The translations under genes and the position numbers were made by a program. Shown here piece after piece: positions 44,780-55,840 of a DNA stretch of 64,000 bases. This DNA comes from Ailurus styani (taxonomy: Eukaryota > Chordata > Mammalia > Carnivora > Ailuridae). Under the pieces are notes generated by a model. That model did not search any database and was not told where the DNA came from. It saw nothing but the letters and a program-made list of their open reading frames with translations. The DNA is taken from assembly GCA_002007465.1 (NCBI GenBank), contig LNAC01001916.1:1-64000 (forward strand), given 5' to 3'. Every line of letters starts with the position of its first letter. Positions within the stretch are counted from its first letter, which is position 1.

Positions 44780-45135
44780 ACCTTGGCTCCTCTCCATTTC
44801 TTTGCTCTGCTTTATCTTCTCTCAGTACTCTTGGGTAAGACCATTCCACTCCAAAGGCCTCACATGGTCCCTAAGATAAGATGCATCCCTTTTCCAACAG
44901 TTCTAGCAAAAGTTATGGAATTGGCGCTTATTAGCAATATAGCTATTGGCTAGGTTTGAGTCAGCTGTCAACTGCTCAAGCCAGTCAATGTACGATGGAG
45001 CCAGGCACCTAAACCATATTGTTACGGAGACTGACGGGAGGATGATTCTTCAAGTAAAACCAAGAGTTGGTACCAGGAGAAGAGGGAACAGATGTTTGGT
45101 GAAGAAAAACAATGACATTCACCAAAGAATCTTTC
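44780..45135 (+). repeat. Unclassified old repeat
   Basis: 'attagcaatatagctattgg', 'ctaggtttgagtcagctgtc', 'caagagttggtaccaggaga' and 'gatgtttggtgaagaaaaac' resemble a repeat I have seen widely in mammals but cannot name. The 147-codon frame at 44510-44953 runs into it and is therefore suspect. Confidence 0.35.
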
Positions 45136-45242
45136 AAGTATGGCTCATGAGCTCTCTCCTCCAAGAAGTGTTTATCTTGCTCCATAAAGAAGGTTTGCTC
45201 CCCTTGGGGAACTTGGCTTGATCAGTGCAGTTGACTTTATTT

Positions 45243-45459
45243 GTTTGTTTGTTTGTTTTTGAGAGAGAGAGAGAGAGAGAGAGCGTGCAAGAGAGCACTG
45301 AGGGGAGGGACAGAGATAGAGAATTTTAAACAGGCTCCATGCCCAGTGCAGGGTCTGACAGAGGGCCTGATTTGGGGTTCAATCCTACTACCCTGAGATC
45401 ATGAGCTGAGCTGAAATCAAGAGTTGGATGCTCAACTGACTGAGCCACCCAGGCATCCC
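45243..45459 (-). mobile_element. CAN-SINE, older copy, minus strand
   Basis: Begins with TTTG units and a (GA)n run; 'accctgagatcatgagctga', head 'gagccacccaggcatccc'. Diverged TSD 'ttgactttattt' (45231-45242) and 'ttgattttcttt' (45460-45471), 10 of 12 matching. Confidence 0.9.
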
Positions 45460-45604
45460 TTGATTTTCTTTTTAAGAGAAGATGTAGACAAATGTCAGTA
45501 ATTTCAGATGTAATCTTCCAGGGAAGATTGACAGAGGAGGAAGATAAACTTAAGTCGTGGGTCTGACTGTCTTAAGAAGTACTATGGAGTTACTTTTTCA
45601 AAAC

Positions 45605-45780
45605 ATAATATTGGGTGTCTATCCCCTGCCAGGAACCATGTTAGGTGCTTGAGGTTCAATGGTAAATCATGTTTATGTTGTATTTCAAAGAGCCCATGAA
45701 TGGAGCACAGTACAAGCTTGAATGAGTCCTCAGTCAAAATGCATGTCATGAGTAAATGCATGACAGCGTAGCATATAAGT
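45605..45780 (-). repeat. L2 3' end fragment
   Basis: 'gtctatcccctgccaggaac', 'catgttaggtgcttgaggtt', 'caaagagcccatgaatggag' in antisense order. Confidence 0.6.
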
Positions 45781-45884
45781 TTCATTCTGAGAGAGGCCAT
45801 GAAGTCAGTGATTTAAAAAAAGAAGTTGTTTCTGTTCCCAGAACCTTCACAAATATTCTGTTCATTAGCTATGTTTCTGATCTG

Positions 45885-46250
45885 GTCACTGGTTTGCTCA
45901 TAACCCTCTGTGGTTTTCTTTGCCTGTGGAAATAAAACCTGATCTTTTTACCAAGGGCTCCAGGCCCACCATGATTTACACCAGATGGAGTTCCCCCTAA
46001 AATGCTGATACCATCCCTTCTGCCTGGAACTGCTTCCTGCCCTGTCCAAATCCTACTCACTTCTCCAGACACAGCTGCAAGAAGCACTAATCTCCCAGGC
46101 AAAAACCCTTTTCATTGCTTCCTGACTTTGTGCTTTGATAATTTTTTGCTTTTACCTCCACCTTCACACACACTGATGACTGCCTATGTTACTGTGGGAT
46201 CTCTGGCTATTAGATCATAAGCCACTTGAGAGCAGAGGCTGGTCTCACAT
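45885..46250 (+). repeat. L2 fragment, sense
   Basis: 'gggctccaggcccaccatga', 'ccttctgcctggaactgctt', 'cttctccagacacagctgca', 'gatcataagccacttgagag' are in the order of the sense L2 ORF2 end and 3' UTR. Confidence 0.65.
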
Positions 46251-46302
46251 AACCCTGGTCAAGACTCCCGAGGACACATAACCCTGGTTAAGACTCTGAG
46301 GA
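46246..46302. repeat. 29/28-base tandem duplication
   Basis: Unit 1 (46246-46274) and unit 2 (46275-46302) both begin 'cacataaccctggt' and end 'gagga', differing by one substitution and a small indel region. It sits at the end of the L2 fragment. Confidence 0.85.
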
Positions 46303-47519
46303 CATAGAGAATACTTTCACTAAATCCCTTCAGGCTTAATTTCCTTATTTTCCTCTTGAGAACAGCTTCCTAATGTATTAAGCCAAGACACTGAGGGAGG
46401 TCATGGTGTCTTTCTTTCCAGAAAGATTTTCTTGGGCCATAGCTCTTTTAACTATGGAAAGCTCTCTTGTCAAATGCTGTGGCAAACCTTTCTGCTACTA
46501 CTGGTTGGCATCCGACTAATTAAACAGCAACTTGCAGTCAACTGTTCTGACAGCTGTACTCCCTGGTTCTTTCTTATTGCCACTTGTGCTAAGAGTTCAC
46601 CACCAGTACAAATAGGCTGATTTTAGGCAGGACAAAACGAGACTGGAATTCTCACTCTCTGCAGATTAACCATTGTCATCAGCCATTGTGTGAGGTAAAG
46701 AGAATAGAAGGCAGGGGATGGAAGTGTGTGTGGCTTTCCCTTCCCTACAGCAAACCTAATATTTTTATAATTTCTGCAGAGTTATTAATGTGGCACTGCC
46801 ACACTGTACTTTAGAATGCCCAAACTAGAGTTACACCAGATACAGATTACACCAGATACAATGCAGCAGTCAATATTTAGGCTCTTGATAAGACACCATT
46901 ATGAGTAATATTTGTGGGAGCCTGTTCTTAATAAGTAAGGGCATGGCTGAGTGGCTTCAAAAAATGTTTACTGGATTTTTGGGTTAAAATCCTGGTCTAG
47001 GAGTTTTAGGGGGAGGAAGGAGCCAAGGGGAAGGTAAAGAATATACCTATGCTTCAGTGATTCACTCCTACTGTTTTTTGGTCCATTAAGGTTTTACTGG
47101 AGAAAATACTTATCTTTGACAGCCAGAGCCTTCTGAAAAAAAATTTCAGGTGATTGATGAATTTTTAACAAAATCACAAGCTAAGAGACAATGACAGTGG
47201 AATGTACATTTCTGCTTGCAGGAAATTCAAGGTTTCAACTTACATACCAGATCCTACTGATTGGAAATGGCTTCTTATATCCCTGTGTTAAAAAGGATTG
47301 CAAGGAAACTTCTGAATAGACTGGGAAAGTATGCCATGATTGACTAGCAATGTCTGCCATGAGTGTAGAATAAATGAATGAACCAAAAGAAATTTGAATA
47401 CTCATTAAGCAACCAGGAAAGCCTATGGGGAAAACAAAATAAAACCCTTAATTATAAATTCATTGCTAAAACAAATTATTTATTGTGTGGGAAAGAAGCA
47501 CATGATTTCTACTGAAGTT
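46303..47519. other. Non-coding stretch, no gene seen
   Basis: Contains a 16-base-period duplication, 'ttacaccagataca' at 46831-46844 and 46847-46860. Otherwise unassigned. Confidence 0.5.
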
Positions 47520-47790
47520 GCTCAGAGATAATTCTGGAGTTATTCTTGATGGAGCCATCTTCCACCAAGAGGAGAGAAGCTACCTGAAAGTAAGGACAAC
47601 CCAAAGAAATCAGATCAGAGCCAAAAGATAAGAGACTGATTTCTGATGACATACTTTCCAAATCTGGATCTAGCTATGCCTTTAGTCAGGAAGATCTACC
47701 CTTGGACTTTACTTACATGAGCTATTATTTCCCCTTTACCTAAGCCAGTAAGTGCTGAGGTTATATTATTTGCAACCCAAAGTGTCCTAA
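47520..47790 (+). repeat. Unclassified old repeat (type A)
   Basis: Ends 'cctttacctaagccagtaag', 'tatttgcaacccaaagtgtc', 'ctaata', the same tail as 16250-16575. Upstream decay is too strong to set a start. Confidence 0.35.
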
Positions 47791-49104
47791 TAGGTTTGTA
47801 GGAAGAGCCTAGAGGGGAATCTTTTAGGAAGGCCACTTAATTTCTTTTGATTTTGAATGGTCTTATCTGTCAATGGAAAAAAACTTATCTGTATTTGTTT
47901 AATTGGATTACTGTAGAGACCAGCTGAGATAACAGATATTGAAGTTCTTTGACAAATATATGTAGAATTTAAAAAATTAAATTCCAGGTGTATGTGTGTG
48001 GTTGTGTGTGTGCTAAGGAAGAGAACTAGGTTATCTGTATGTCAGATAATGAAGTAGATAATCTACTACCTTTTATATTTCCCCCCCCTCTTTTGGTAAC
48101 TTTAACCCATAGAACTATGCTATGGATTTCATATGCATGTGGATATCACCAAAGCTAGCCAATTCTTTCCTTTGTTGGATCTGTGTTTCCAAAGGAGTTT
48201 TCTATATGATTGAACACTTCAATTACTTATTTTCCTACAGTGTCCTGAAATTTTGTCTGAACTTAGTGATTTCTTCATGTTGCCTGTAATACTCTCCCTA
48301 TATAGCACTCTGAGATAAATTCTCTGTGGACCTGGCCCTTCCACTGATTTTGAGTCTCTTATTTAATTCTTAGGTAGCTTTCTGTAACTCTGGTGTATTC
48401 TAAAGAGCTGCTGGAGTATCAATGCTGGAAAGCCCTCTTTAGCACTCTCCAGGTTTATGAATGCTCTGTTCCATTCATCATCCTTGCTGTGGGCTCCATC
48501 CTTCAGCTTCTGTGTGGTGTTTATCCTTCAAAGTCCTGGTACCCTTTGAGGCTGCCCACTTGATTGAGATAGCATCTCAAGTGTGTGGAAGAGTATACTG
48601 TGTTTCTGCCCCACCACCAGGGCCTTTTCTGGTTTGAGTCTCAAAGATCAAGTCTGTGGACTGCAACCATAAAACGATCATCTAATTGTTCAGAAAGCCA
48701 ATAGACATAGGTGTTTTTTTCCCTGTTTTTGGTTTGACTCTTATTCTTGAGATATGGCTCCTTTGAAAAACCACCTGAACCAGGAGAAAAACCTCGTATC
48801 TCTTGAGGTCAGTCCCTTTATTCATTCAAACAGAAGGTGGTGTAACCTCCTCCTCAAGTAAGTGCCAATTTCTCTAGTTAGTATTGCATTTATTTTACAC
48901 AAAGTTTACATGAGTACTTTCACTTTTGCTTACCAAATTGCCTTGCTGGGCACCATCCTGATTCTTCTGGGTAGTGGCAACTCAAAGCTGTGTGTGGTAG
49001 ACTTTCCTGAAGGCTCAGGCTAGTAGAGGGGATTTTATTGTACCCATCACAGCAAACAATCCAAGTTTAAAGTTTGAGGTTTCTCCTTTGAAATTTTCTC
49101 TGCC
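47791..49104. other. Non-coding stretch, no gene seen
   Basis: A short TG run near 47988-48013 and a C-run near 48083-48090. Nothing else recognised. Confidence 0.5.
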
Positions 49105-49217
49105 AGGAGCACCTAGCTGGGTCAGTTGATAGAGCACGTAACTCTTAATCTCAGGGTCATAAGTTCAAGCCCCACGTTGGGTATAGAAATTACTTATAAA
49201 TAAAATATTAAAAAAAA
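49105..49217 (+). mobile_element. Short tRNA-Lys-type SINE
   Basis: The first ~75 bases look like tRNA-Lys(CUU): 'gtcagttgatagagcacgta' (A-box region), 'actcttaatctcagggtcat' with CTT at the anticodon position, and 'agttcaagccccacgttggg' (B-box region). The tail is 'agaaattacttataaataaa' then A-rich. The acceptor ends do not pair and an A-tail follows, so this is a SINE of the short tRNA-Lys type, not a tRNA gene. Confidence 0.85.
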
Positions 49218-49366
49218 GTGAAGAGGAAGAAGAAAGATTTTAAAATAATAACACAATATAATATTATATATAATAAACTAATAAAATTCTCTCAACCATT
49301 TCTTCTCTTGTAACTATTTCATATTTTATCCAGCCTTGATGTATTGATGAGCCTCCTCTTTTCTTT

Positions 49367-49373
49367 TTTCTAT

Positions 49374-49412
<39 letters not shown>

Positions 49413-50023
49413 TTNNNNNNNNNNNNNNNNNNNNNNNNNNNNNNNNNNNNNNNNNNNNNNNNNNNNNNNNNNNNNNNNNNNNNNNNNNNNNNNNNNNNNN
49501 NNNNNNNNNNNNNNNNNNNNNNNNNNNNNNNNNNNNNNNNNNNNNNNNNNNNNNNNNNNNNNNNNNNNNNNNNNNNNNNNNNNNNNNNNNNNNNNNNNNN
49601 NNNNNNNNNNNNNNNNNNNNNNNNNNNNNNNNNNNNNNNNNNNNNNNNNNNNNNNNNNNNNNNNNNNNNNNNNNNNNNNNNNNNNNNNNNNNNNNNNNNN
49701 NNNNNNNNNNNNNNNNNNNNNNNNNNNNNNNNNNNNNNNNNNNNNNNNNNNNNNNNNNNNNNNNNNNNNNNNNNNCCCCCCACCACCCCCCACCCTGCCC
49801 CTCAAGTTCCTCATATCAGAGAGATCATATGATAATTGTCTTTCTCTGATTGACTTATTTCGTTCAGCATAATACCCTCTAGCTCCATCCACGTCTTTGC
49901 AAAAGGCAAGATTTCATTTCTTTTGATAGCTGCATAATATTCCATTGTATATATATATATATATATACCACCTCTTCTTTATCCATTCATCTGTTGATGG
50001 ACATCTAGATTCTTTCCATAGTT
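49367..50023 (-). mobile_element. 5'-truncated carnivore L1 with an assembly gap
   Basis: A perfect 19-base TSD, 'tgagcctcctcttttcttt', at 49348-49366 and 50024-50042 sets both ends. From the left it reads (TTTA)n (the A-tail in reverse), the gap, a C-rich tract, 'cctcatatcagagagatcat', 'gattgacttatttcgttcag', 'ccatccacgtctttgcaaaa', 'aatattccattgtatatata' and 'tccattcatctgttgatgga'. This is the antisense of the ORF2 end and 3' UTR. The body is well preserved, so the insertion is fairly young. Confidence 0.94.
49415..49775. other. Assembly gap (361 N)
   Basis: Undetermined bases inside the L1 3' UTR. Frames of 126-162 codons called through it are meaningless. Confidence 1.
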
Positions 50024-50109
50024 TGAGCCTCCTCTTTTCTTTGATCTTCTACCTCCCTGTAGCTCACTCATGCCAACCCCATGAGCTCATATTTAAGTAT
50101 TATTCTGAA

Positions 50110-50190
50110 CAATTTTGTGTGATCTCTCTCTTTGTCTCTCTCTCCCTCCCTCCCTCCTCCTCTATTCCCTCTCACTTTCTCTCTCTCATT
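50110..50190. repeat. CT-rich low-complexity
   Basis: CTCT and CCCT units with short interruptions. The plus frame at 49945-50226 passes through it and the L1 edge. Confidence 0.85.
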
Positions 50191-50694
50191 TTGTTTATAT
50201 ATTTATTCTTCATTTTGTCCATATAGTAGCCCACTCTTGCTCATCTTAAGCTCAGTAGGCTTTCATATGATTATAGATGGTGCTCCTAAAAAAGAGAGTT
50301 CTGTATAAATCCCTCTCCCCTTCCTCAGAGGCATTGGACTCTTGAAATAAATTATTTAATTCTCACTATTGCTCACACAATGAATTTGCATCAATTTAAT
50401 GGATAACATATGAGAAAGCATCAGAGAAATAGCCTGACCTTTATTAGATCTAGCAAATTCTAGCTATTATTGGTATATTATTGACAGAATAGGTACTTAG
50501 GATACATTGGATCATTGAAAAAATAAATGAATGAACAAACAAAGAAACAAATTGATCATGGATATAAAGGAATTTTAGAGCCAAGAATGTTTCAGGAAGA
50601 TCACCATGACCTCTCACCTCTCCTTAGTTGCATTGGCTTTTCTTATTGATGTTGCAGAAAGGCTTTCAATATCCAAGTGAAAAAGAGAACTTTT

Positions 50695-50785
50695 TCATTC
50701 ATTCCATTTTGCAGATGGAAATGCTGAGGAATATAAATCTGACTTTCTGAAAGACATGCAGCTAGTAAGATTCTAGACAGGCTGA
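50695..50785 (-). repeat. MIR fragment
   Basis: 'ccattttgcagatggaaatg', 'agacatgcagctagtaagat'. Confidence 0.65.
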
Positions 50786-50804
50786 GGAATGCTTACAATG
50801 TGGG

Positions 50805-51000
50805 CTTTTCAGTAAAGCTGTTTGGGTTCATATTGCAGATGTACCACAATAATTTGTAACCTCTGGCAAATTAAACACTTCTCTGAATCTCAATATCCTT
50901 CCTGGCAAGATGGTGATCATAGTAGCATCTACCACTTAGGGATGTTGAGCAATTACATAAGAGATTCCATGTGGAGTGCATGGCATGTCCTCTGTGCATG
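50805..51000 (+). repeat. MIR
   Basis: 'ctgtttgggttcatattgca', 'cctctggcaaattaaacact', 'ctgaatctcaatatccttcc', 'gtagcatctaccacttaggg' in sense order. It lies head-to-head beside the antisense MIR just upstream. Confidence 0.75.
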
Positions 51001-51246
51001 CCATAATTGGTCCAACTCCTGGTCAAGGCTCTGTCATTGTGGGAACTTCTGCACATTGTCATTCCTCCTTTCCTCCACTCCTCATTCTTCTTGTTACTAA
51101 TGATCCATCCTGCATCATTACAAGAAACGTTCTCCTTCTCCTTAGAGGACTAGCCCAAGTGTTCTGTATTCTGGGACCTGCCTGACACTCCCATCACTTA
51201 GAATTATCCTTCTATGAACCCAGTTTTTTGAGCTCTGACAGTTTTA

Positions 51247-51632
51247 TAAGGCTAGCCCCCCAAAATTTATATGTTGAAATCTTAATACCCAGAAACTCAC
51301 AATATGACTGTATTTGGAGAAATGGTATTTAAAGAGATAATTATATTAAAATGAGGTTGTTAGAGTGGGCCCTAATTCAATATGACCTGTGTCCTTAAAA
51401 GAAAAGGAAGTTTGGGCACAGACAGTAGAAGGGGAAGACCATGTGAAGATATAGGGAGAAGATGGCCATCTACAAGCTAAGCAGAGAGGCCACAGAAGCA
51501 ACAAACTCTGCTGACATGTTCATCGGACTTTCAGCCTCCAGAACTGTGAGAAAATTAATTTGTTGTTTAAACCACCCCTTCTGTGTACTTTGTTATGACA
51601 GCCAACACTGAGTAATAGAAACAGTGGAGGGC
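51247..51632 (+). mobile_element. MLT1-type (ERVL-MaLR) LTR
   Basis: 'ccaaaatttatatgttgaaa', 'tcttaatacccagaaactca', 'cctccagaactgtgagaaaa', 'ttgttgtttaaaccacccct', 'gttatgacagccaacactga'. A solo LTR of an old non-coding retrotransposon. Internal sequence absent. Confidence 0.85.
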
Positions 51633-53210
51633 CAGGACTCCCATTTCAGAAACTGATACAGGAAATAGAAAAATAAATGTGGGAGTGCCATTTGATAGTT
51701 CAGATTTTATTCTGCAGTTGTAATTCATAGCAGAATCTTCCATAGACCTACAGGAGTGGAAACAAAAATCTCTAAAATGGTGTATTTCAAATGATCTCTG
51801 TAGAAAACCAGTATGAAAGGTGTCCTTAAAAAATGAAAAGATAAAATTTCCAAGAACTCTGAGTTTGGGAAGGTTTACATACTCTAATGCCCCTCATCCT
51901 CTCTTAAACCTCACAATGCATATTAAAGGCTTTGAGAAATTCTAGAGAAAACAAAAACAGAAATTTGTTGTTATAAAAAGAAAAGATTGTAAATCTTTTT
52001 TCTCCCTGATTAACAGTTGTTAGCCTCTAGTTGAGCTAGTGTACCATGAAACATACTTTCTGAAATTCTTATTTAATGGTTCCTCCAATGTGTAAAGAAT
52101 CCGTTTAGAAGCAAACTGAATTTATAATGAGAAGTAAAAGCATTTTGTGCTTGGGCAGCATATTGCACGACCTTACAAGTCTGCATGAAAATGCAGATCA
52201 GAAGTAGATAGAGCACATTTCAATAACTGGCACATGCCTTGACACCAACTCACAGCTGTCATAGAAAAGGGAAATTTTAAATGTTGTGTTCATGTCTGTT
52301 GTCAGGGTTAATACAGTAACTGCTTAATTATTGGTAGTTGGGAATAACTAGTGTTCTACGTACACATTCATATGTGTCACATTATTCACTGGAAGCCCAA
52401 AGATGGCCAAGCTCATTTTACAAAGAACATCACACGTTAGTCAAAGGGAATGAAAAGAAAGAGGCTGGAGTACCAGGTTGGGGCTAGACAGTGAAGAGAC
52501 CAGGATCACCCCAAAGAGGCTGGAGCTTCCTGCAGTAATGGGGAGATGGCAAAGGAAGTAAGATAGTTTTTTAAAGAAGTTCATTATGACACCTAGCTAA
52601 GATAATGGCTAAAAGAGAAGAAATTAGAAGAAAAGAACTAGAAAGCATTTATAATAGAGGGTCCTGACCAAATGATTTGGGATAGATTTAGGGGCTGAGG
52701 AAAAAATAAGGGATGAATAGGTGCTTTTTGGCTTGTTGGGCAGAAGAGAAGAATGTGATGCCTGTCACTTGATCAGGGAGACACAGGGAGGCAGGGGTTG
52801 GAGGAAGAAACAAAGTTCTGTGTTATATGCTGAATGCTCATAAGTTAGAATGAAAAACCCACTTGCTGAATCTGCCTTTTTAAAAAATCTTGGTTATTCC
52901 ACAGTGTAGTTTCTATTATACAAATGACCATCAGGGTTTTTCCGTGATACTCTAAGCCAGAAAGTAACTGACAATTCCAGCTAGTGACACCTTTCAGCAA
53001 AGGTCTACCATGAAGAAAGCATTACTGCATGGCACTGTTTGACTGAATTCTGCATCTGGACCGGGTTAGGATGGCAGAGCCCATGTCGTTTGGCTGCCTG
53101 CAAGCAGGACTCAGCACACACTCTTCTCCAGGCCTCCTTGCCTGGCCAGATTACGTCAACTTTGAGACACTTCCCTGGACCTAGATTCTAAGGAAGATAT
53201 TTATTTGGTT
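51633..53210. other. Non-coding stretch, no gene seen
   Basis: Unassigned. A small hairpin with a GAAA loop lies at 52180-52197. Confidence 0.5.
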
Positions 53211-53245
53211 TTTTTTTTTTAAAGATTTTATTTATTTGACAGAGA

Positions 53246-53285
<40 letters not shown>

Positions 53286-53410
53286 CACGTGCAAAGGCAG
53301 GGAGAGGGAGAGGGAAAGAATCTCAAGCAAACTCCCTAGGACTCTGAGATCATAACCTGAGCCAAAATCAAGAGTCAGTGGCTCAACTGACTGAGCCACC
53401 CAGGCATCCT
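53211..53410 (-). mobile_element. CAN-SINE with internal deletion, minus strand
   Basis: T-run, (GA)n at about 53246-53283, then 'caaactccctaggactctga' where about 50 bases of the usual 'gctgag...gggcttgatcccagg' block are missing. Head 'gagccacccaggcatcc'. TSD unclear. Confidence 0.9.
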
Positions 53411-54846
53411 GGGCTTTATTTTTTCAATAGCTATAATTATAGATATAGCTGTAGATACAGATGTATCAGGAAACTATGCTGGACCATCCTGATTGAAAAG
53501 GGTAATTCAAAAAGCTCATTCCATTTCAGAATTGCTAGGTATGATAAACTGTTCATGTCCTCTGACTTGTGGAATTTAGGAACTTAGGAAACATGAACCT
53601 AAGTACACGAAAAAATCCAGCCAGTCACTAATAACTTAGACCTGATGGAGCCAAAGTGTACTCTCCAGAGAGGGGAAAATAACATTGTAGGGGGTATGTT
53701 TAACCTATATTAGAAAATATATGGTTTTAACACAAAATATGAAAATCAGTGCAGCAAATTATAGTCCTTTTTATCAGCTCACTGAAGTAGGATCAGCAGG
53801 GGCTCTACTCATCCCGCCCTTCACTGGCATTGCATTTCATTATCTGTGTAGTTGAGAGGGAACAGAATGAAATGGCTTCTTTTCAAATACGGTCTAATTT
53901 GAACTTGAGCGATGCAGACTGGTCTCCTCAGCCACAAGCAGCCTGGATAAGAACTTTGAAAAGTTTGTGCTGATGAAGTTGCCATCCTTGAATGGACCAC
54001 AAGGAACACTCCCACTCTGTGTTTAGACAAGAAGTTTCCACATGTTCCTCTTCCATCTTTCTTTTCCGTAAGGATTTTAGAGAGGTAGCATAAGGGACTT
54101 CTTTGTGCAAAATGTTTTCAAAAGTTGTATTAATGCAGAAATTTCTTTGGGGGCTTAAGTTTCTATTTACCTTTTGTGACATGATTTAAAAAAAAAAACA
54201 AACCTCATTATCTTCCTTTCCCGCAATCTCAGCAGCAGAATGGAGATAAGGCAAGTCCGGAATGAACTGATGGCTGCGTATGCTGCTGGGATATATAACG
54301 AACCCCTTTAACAAATACAGTCTTTAACATGCAGTAACACTCACAATCTTAGTGCCAGGTGATAAGAATAATTGTATTCATTACACAGTTGAATACAGGA
54401 ACATATTTCTGAAATAATTTTCCTTGTCTGGAATTACACAGAATTCCGCTGAGTGGCACATTCAAGTGAATTTTTATTAGGAGGTTTCCAACGGACTGTT
54501 CAGTGGCAGAGAGACTTCATGTTTAATTTAATTTCTCAGAACCAGGGTATTGCTGAGAAAGGGATCAGACAACCACTAAGTGCTGGGTTAACAGGAACAT
54601 CTCACCAATCAGAGATCCAGTGTTCAAGCCCAGCAACCAACAAGCATTCATTGAGATATTCTTATTCAGGAGTGGACACTAAGGCACTTCAGGACTCCAA
54701 GTATGTGTTTCCTGTTTCTGGTCTCCTTTTATTTGGTGTCAGAGGTGGCATGAACTTTTGTATTGAGACAGAATAAAAATCAGCTCCAGACAGACCTTCA
54801 CACCCTCATCTACTTGGGTCCAGGACATGGGTAGAGGGTAGAATCA
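53411..54846. other. Non-coding stretch, no gene seen
   Basis: Contains the 107-codon plus frame at 54453-54776. AATAAA overlaps its stop codon, but no acceptor or domain supports a gene. Confidence 0.45.
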
Positions 54847-54860
54847 AGAGTTTTAGAACA

Positions 54861-55050
54861 GGGGTGCCTGGGTGGCTCAGGTCTTTATCCCAGGGTCCTG
54901 GGATTGAGCACCACAATCGAGTTCCCTACTCAGCGGGAAGCTTGCTTCTCCCTCTCCCATTCCCCCTGCTTGTGTTCCCTCTCTCACTGTCTCTCTCTTG
55001 TCAAATAAATAAATAAAATCTTAAAAAAGAAAAAAGAGAGAGAGTTTTAT
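54861..55050 (+). mobile_element. CAN-SINE with head deletion, plus strand
   Basis: 14-base TSD 'agagttttagaaca' at 54847-54860 and 55072-55085. In the head, 'gggtggctcag' runs directly into 'gtctttatcccagggtcctg'. The ~28 bases between the two GGCTCAG repeats of the standard element, plus one GGCTCAG copy, are missing. Between the A-tail and the right TSD lie about 20 extra bases of TTTA and GAGA sequence. Confidence 0.92.
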
Positions 55051-55235
55051 TTATTTATTTATTTGAGAGAGAGAGTTTTAGAACAGATTTTGCCAGTGAG
55101 GAGTATTCTCCTTTTATTTTGTTTTTGCATAGGCAACAATGTGAAAAACAATTTAATACATTAGAAAGTCTTACAAGACTGCCATAAGCACCTATTACAG
55201 AAAGAGCAATGTAATTGTAAGCTCTTATACTGATC

Positions 55236-55683
55236 TATATTGGGTTGAATAGTGGTCCCTAAAATGATATGCTTACATCCTAATTCCCAGAACCTATGTA
55301 TGTGATCTTATTTGGAAAAAAGGTTTAGCAGATGTAATTAAGGATCACAAAATAAGTAGATTATCCTAGATCAATTGATAGGCCCTAAATCCAAAGATGT
55401 GTCCTTTATAAGATGCACACAAAGGAGAGACACAAGGAGAAGAGAAGAAGGTCATGAGAAGATGAGGCAAAGATCACAGTGATGCTGCCATTAGCCAAAG
55501 GACATCTGGAACCACCAGAACCTGGAAGAAGTATAGATTCCCCCCTAGAGCCTCTGGAGAGATCATGGCTCTGCCAGCTCTTTCTTTTTGGACTTCTGGC
55601 CTCCAGAACTGTAAGAGAATACATTTCTGGTATTTTAAGCCACATAATAATTTGTTACAGCAGGATCAGGAAAGTAATACATA
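55236..55683 (+). mobile_element. MLT1-type (ERVL-MaLR) LTR
   Basis: 'tgggttgaatagtggtccct', 'acatcctaattcccagaacc', 'cctccagaactgtaagagaa', 'tttaagccacataataattt', 'gttacagcaggatcaggaaa'. About 450 bases, near full length for the family. Frames on both strands (79 and 95 codons) are LTR sequence. Confidence 0.88.
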
Positions 55684-55840
55684 GTCTTATCTCTATGCCT
55701 GGTATAAAGTTGTCTTGTTTCTGTTGGAGCTCAGGCATACTGTGGCATACGAACACCATACCTTAGACTCTACTCATTACCTACCAACAGTTGTCAAGGC
55801 CAGGATAGCTGAGCCTACACATCAGATTAGAGAATCAGAA

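Noticed and set aside
44510..44953. 147-codon plus-strand frame, among the longest in the window
   Set aside because: No start context, acceptor or domain, and its 3' third enters an old interspersed repeat.
49105..49180. tRNA-Lys gene
   Set aside because: The acceptor stem does not close and an A-rich tail follows, so it is a SINE head.
49344..49892. Frames of 126-162 codons on both strands
   Set aside because: Most of their length is undetermined bases of the assembly gap; the rest is L1 tail and 3' UTR.
50822..51185. Three overlapping frames of 63-92 codons
   Set aside because: They lie largely on a MIR and are contradicted by frames on both strands.
52147..52200. Possible U6 snRNA-like start ('gtgcttgggcagca')
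   Set aside because: Similarity stops after about 16 bases and the conserved U6 middle is absent.
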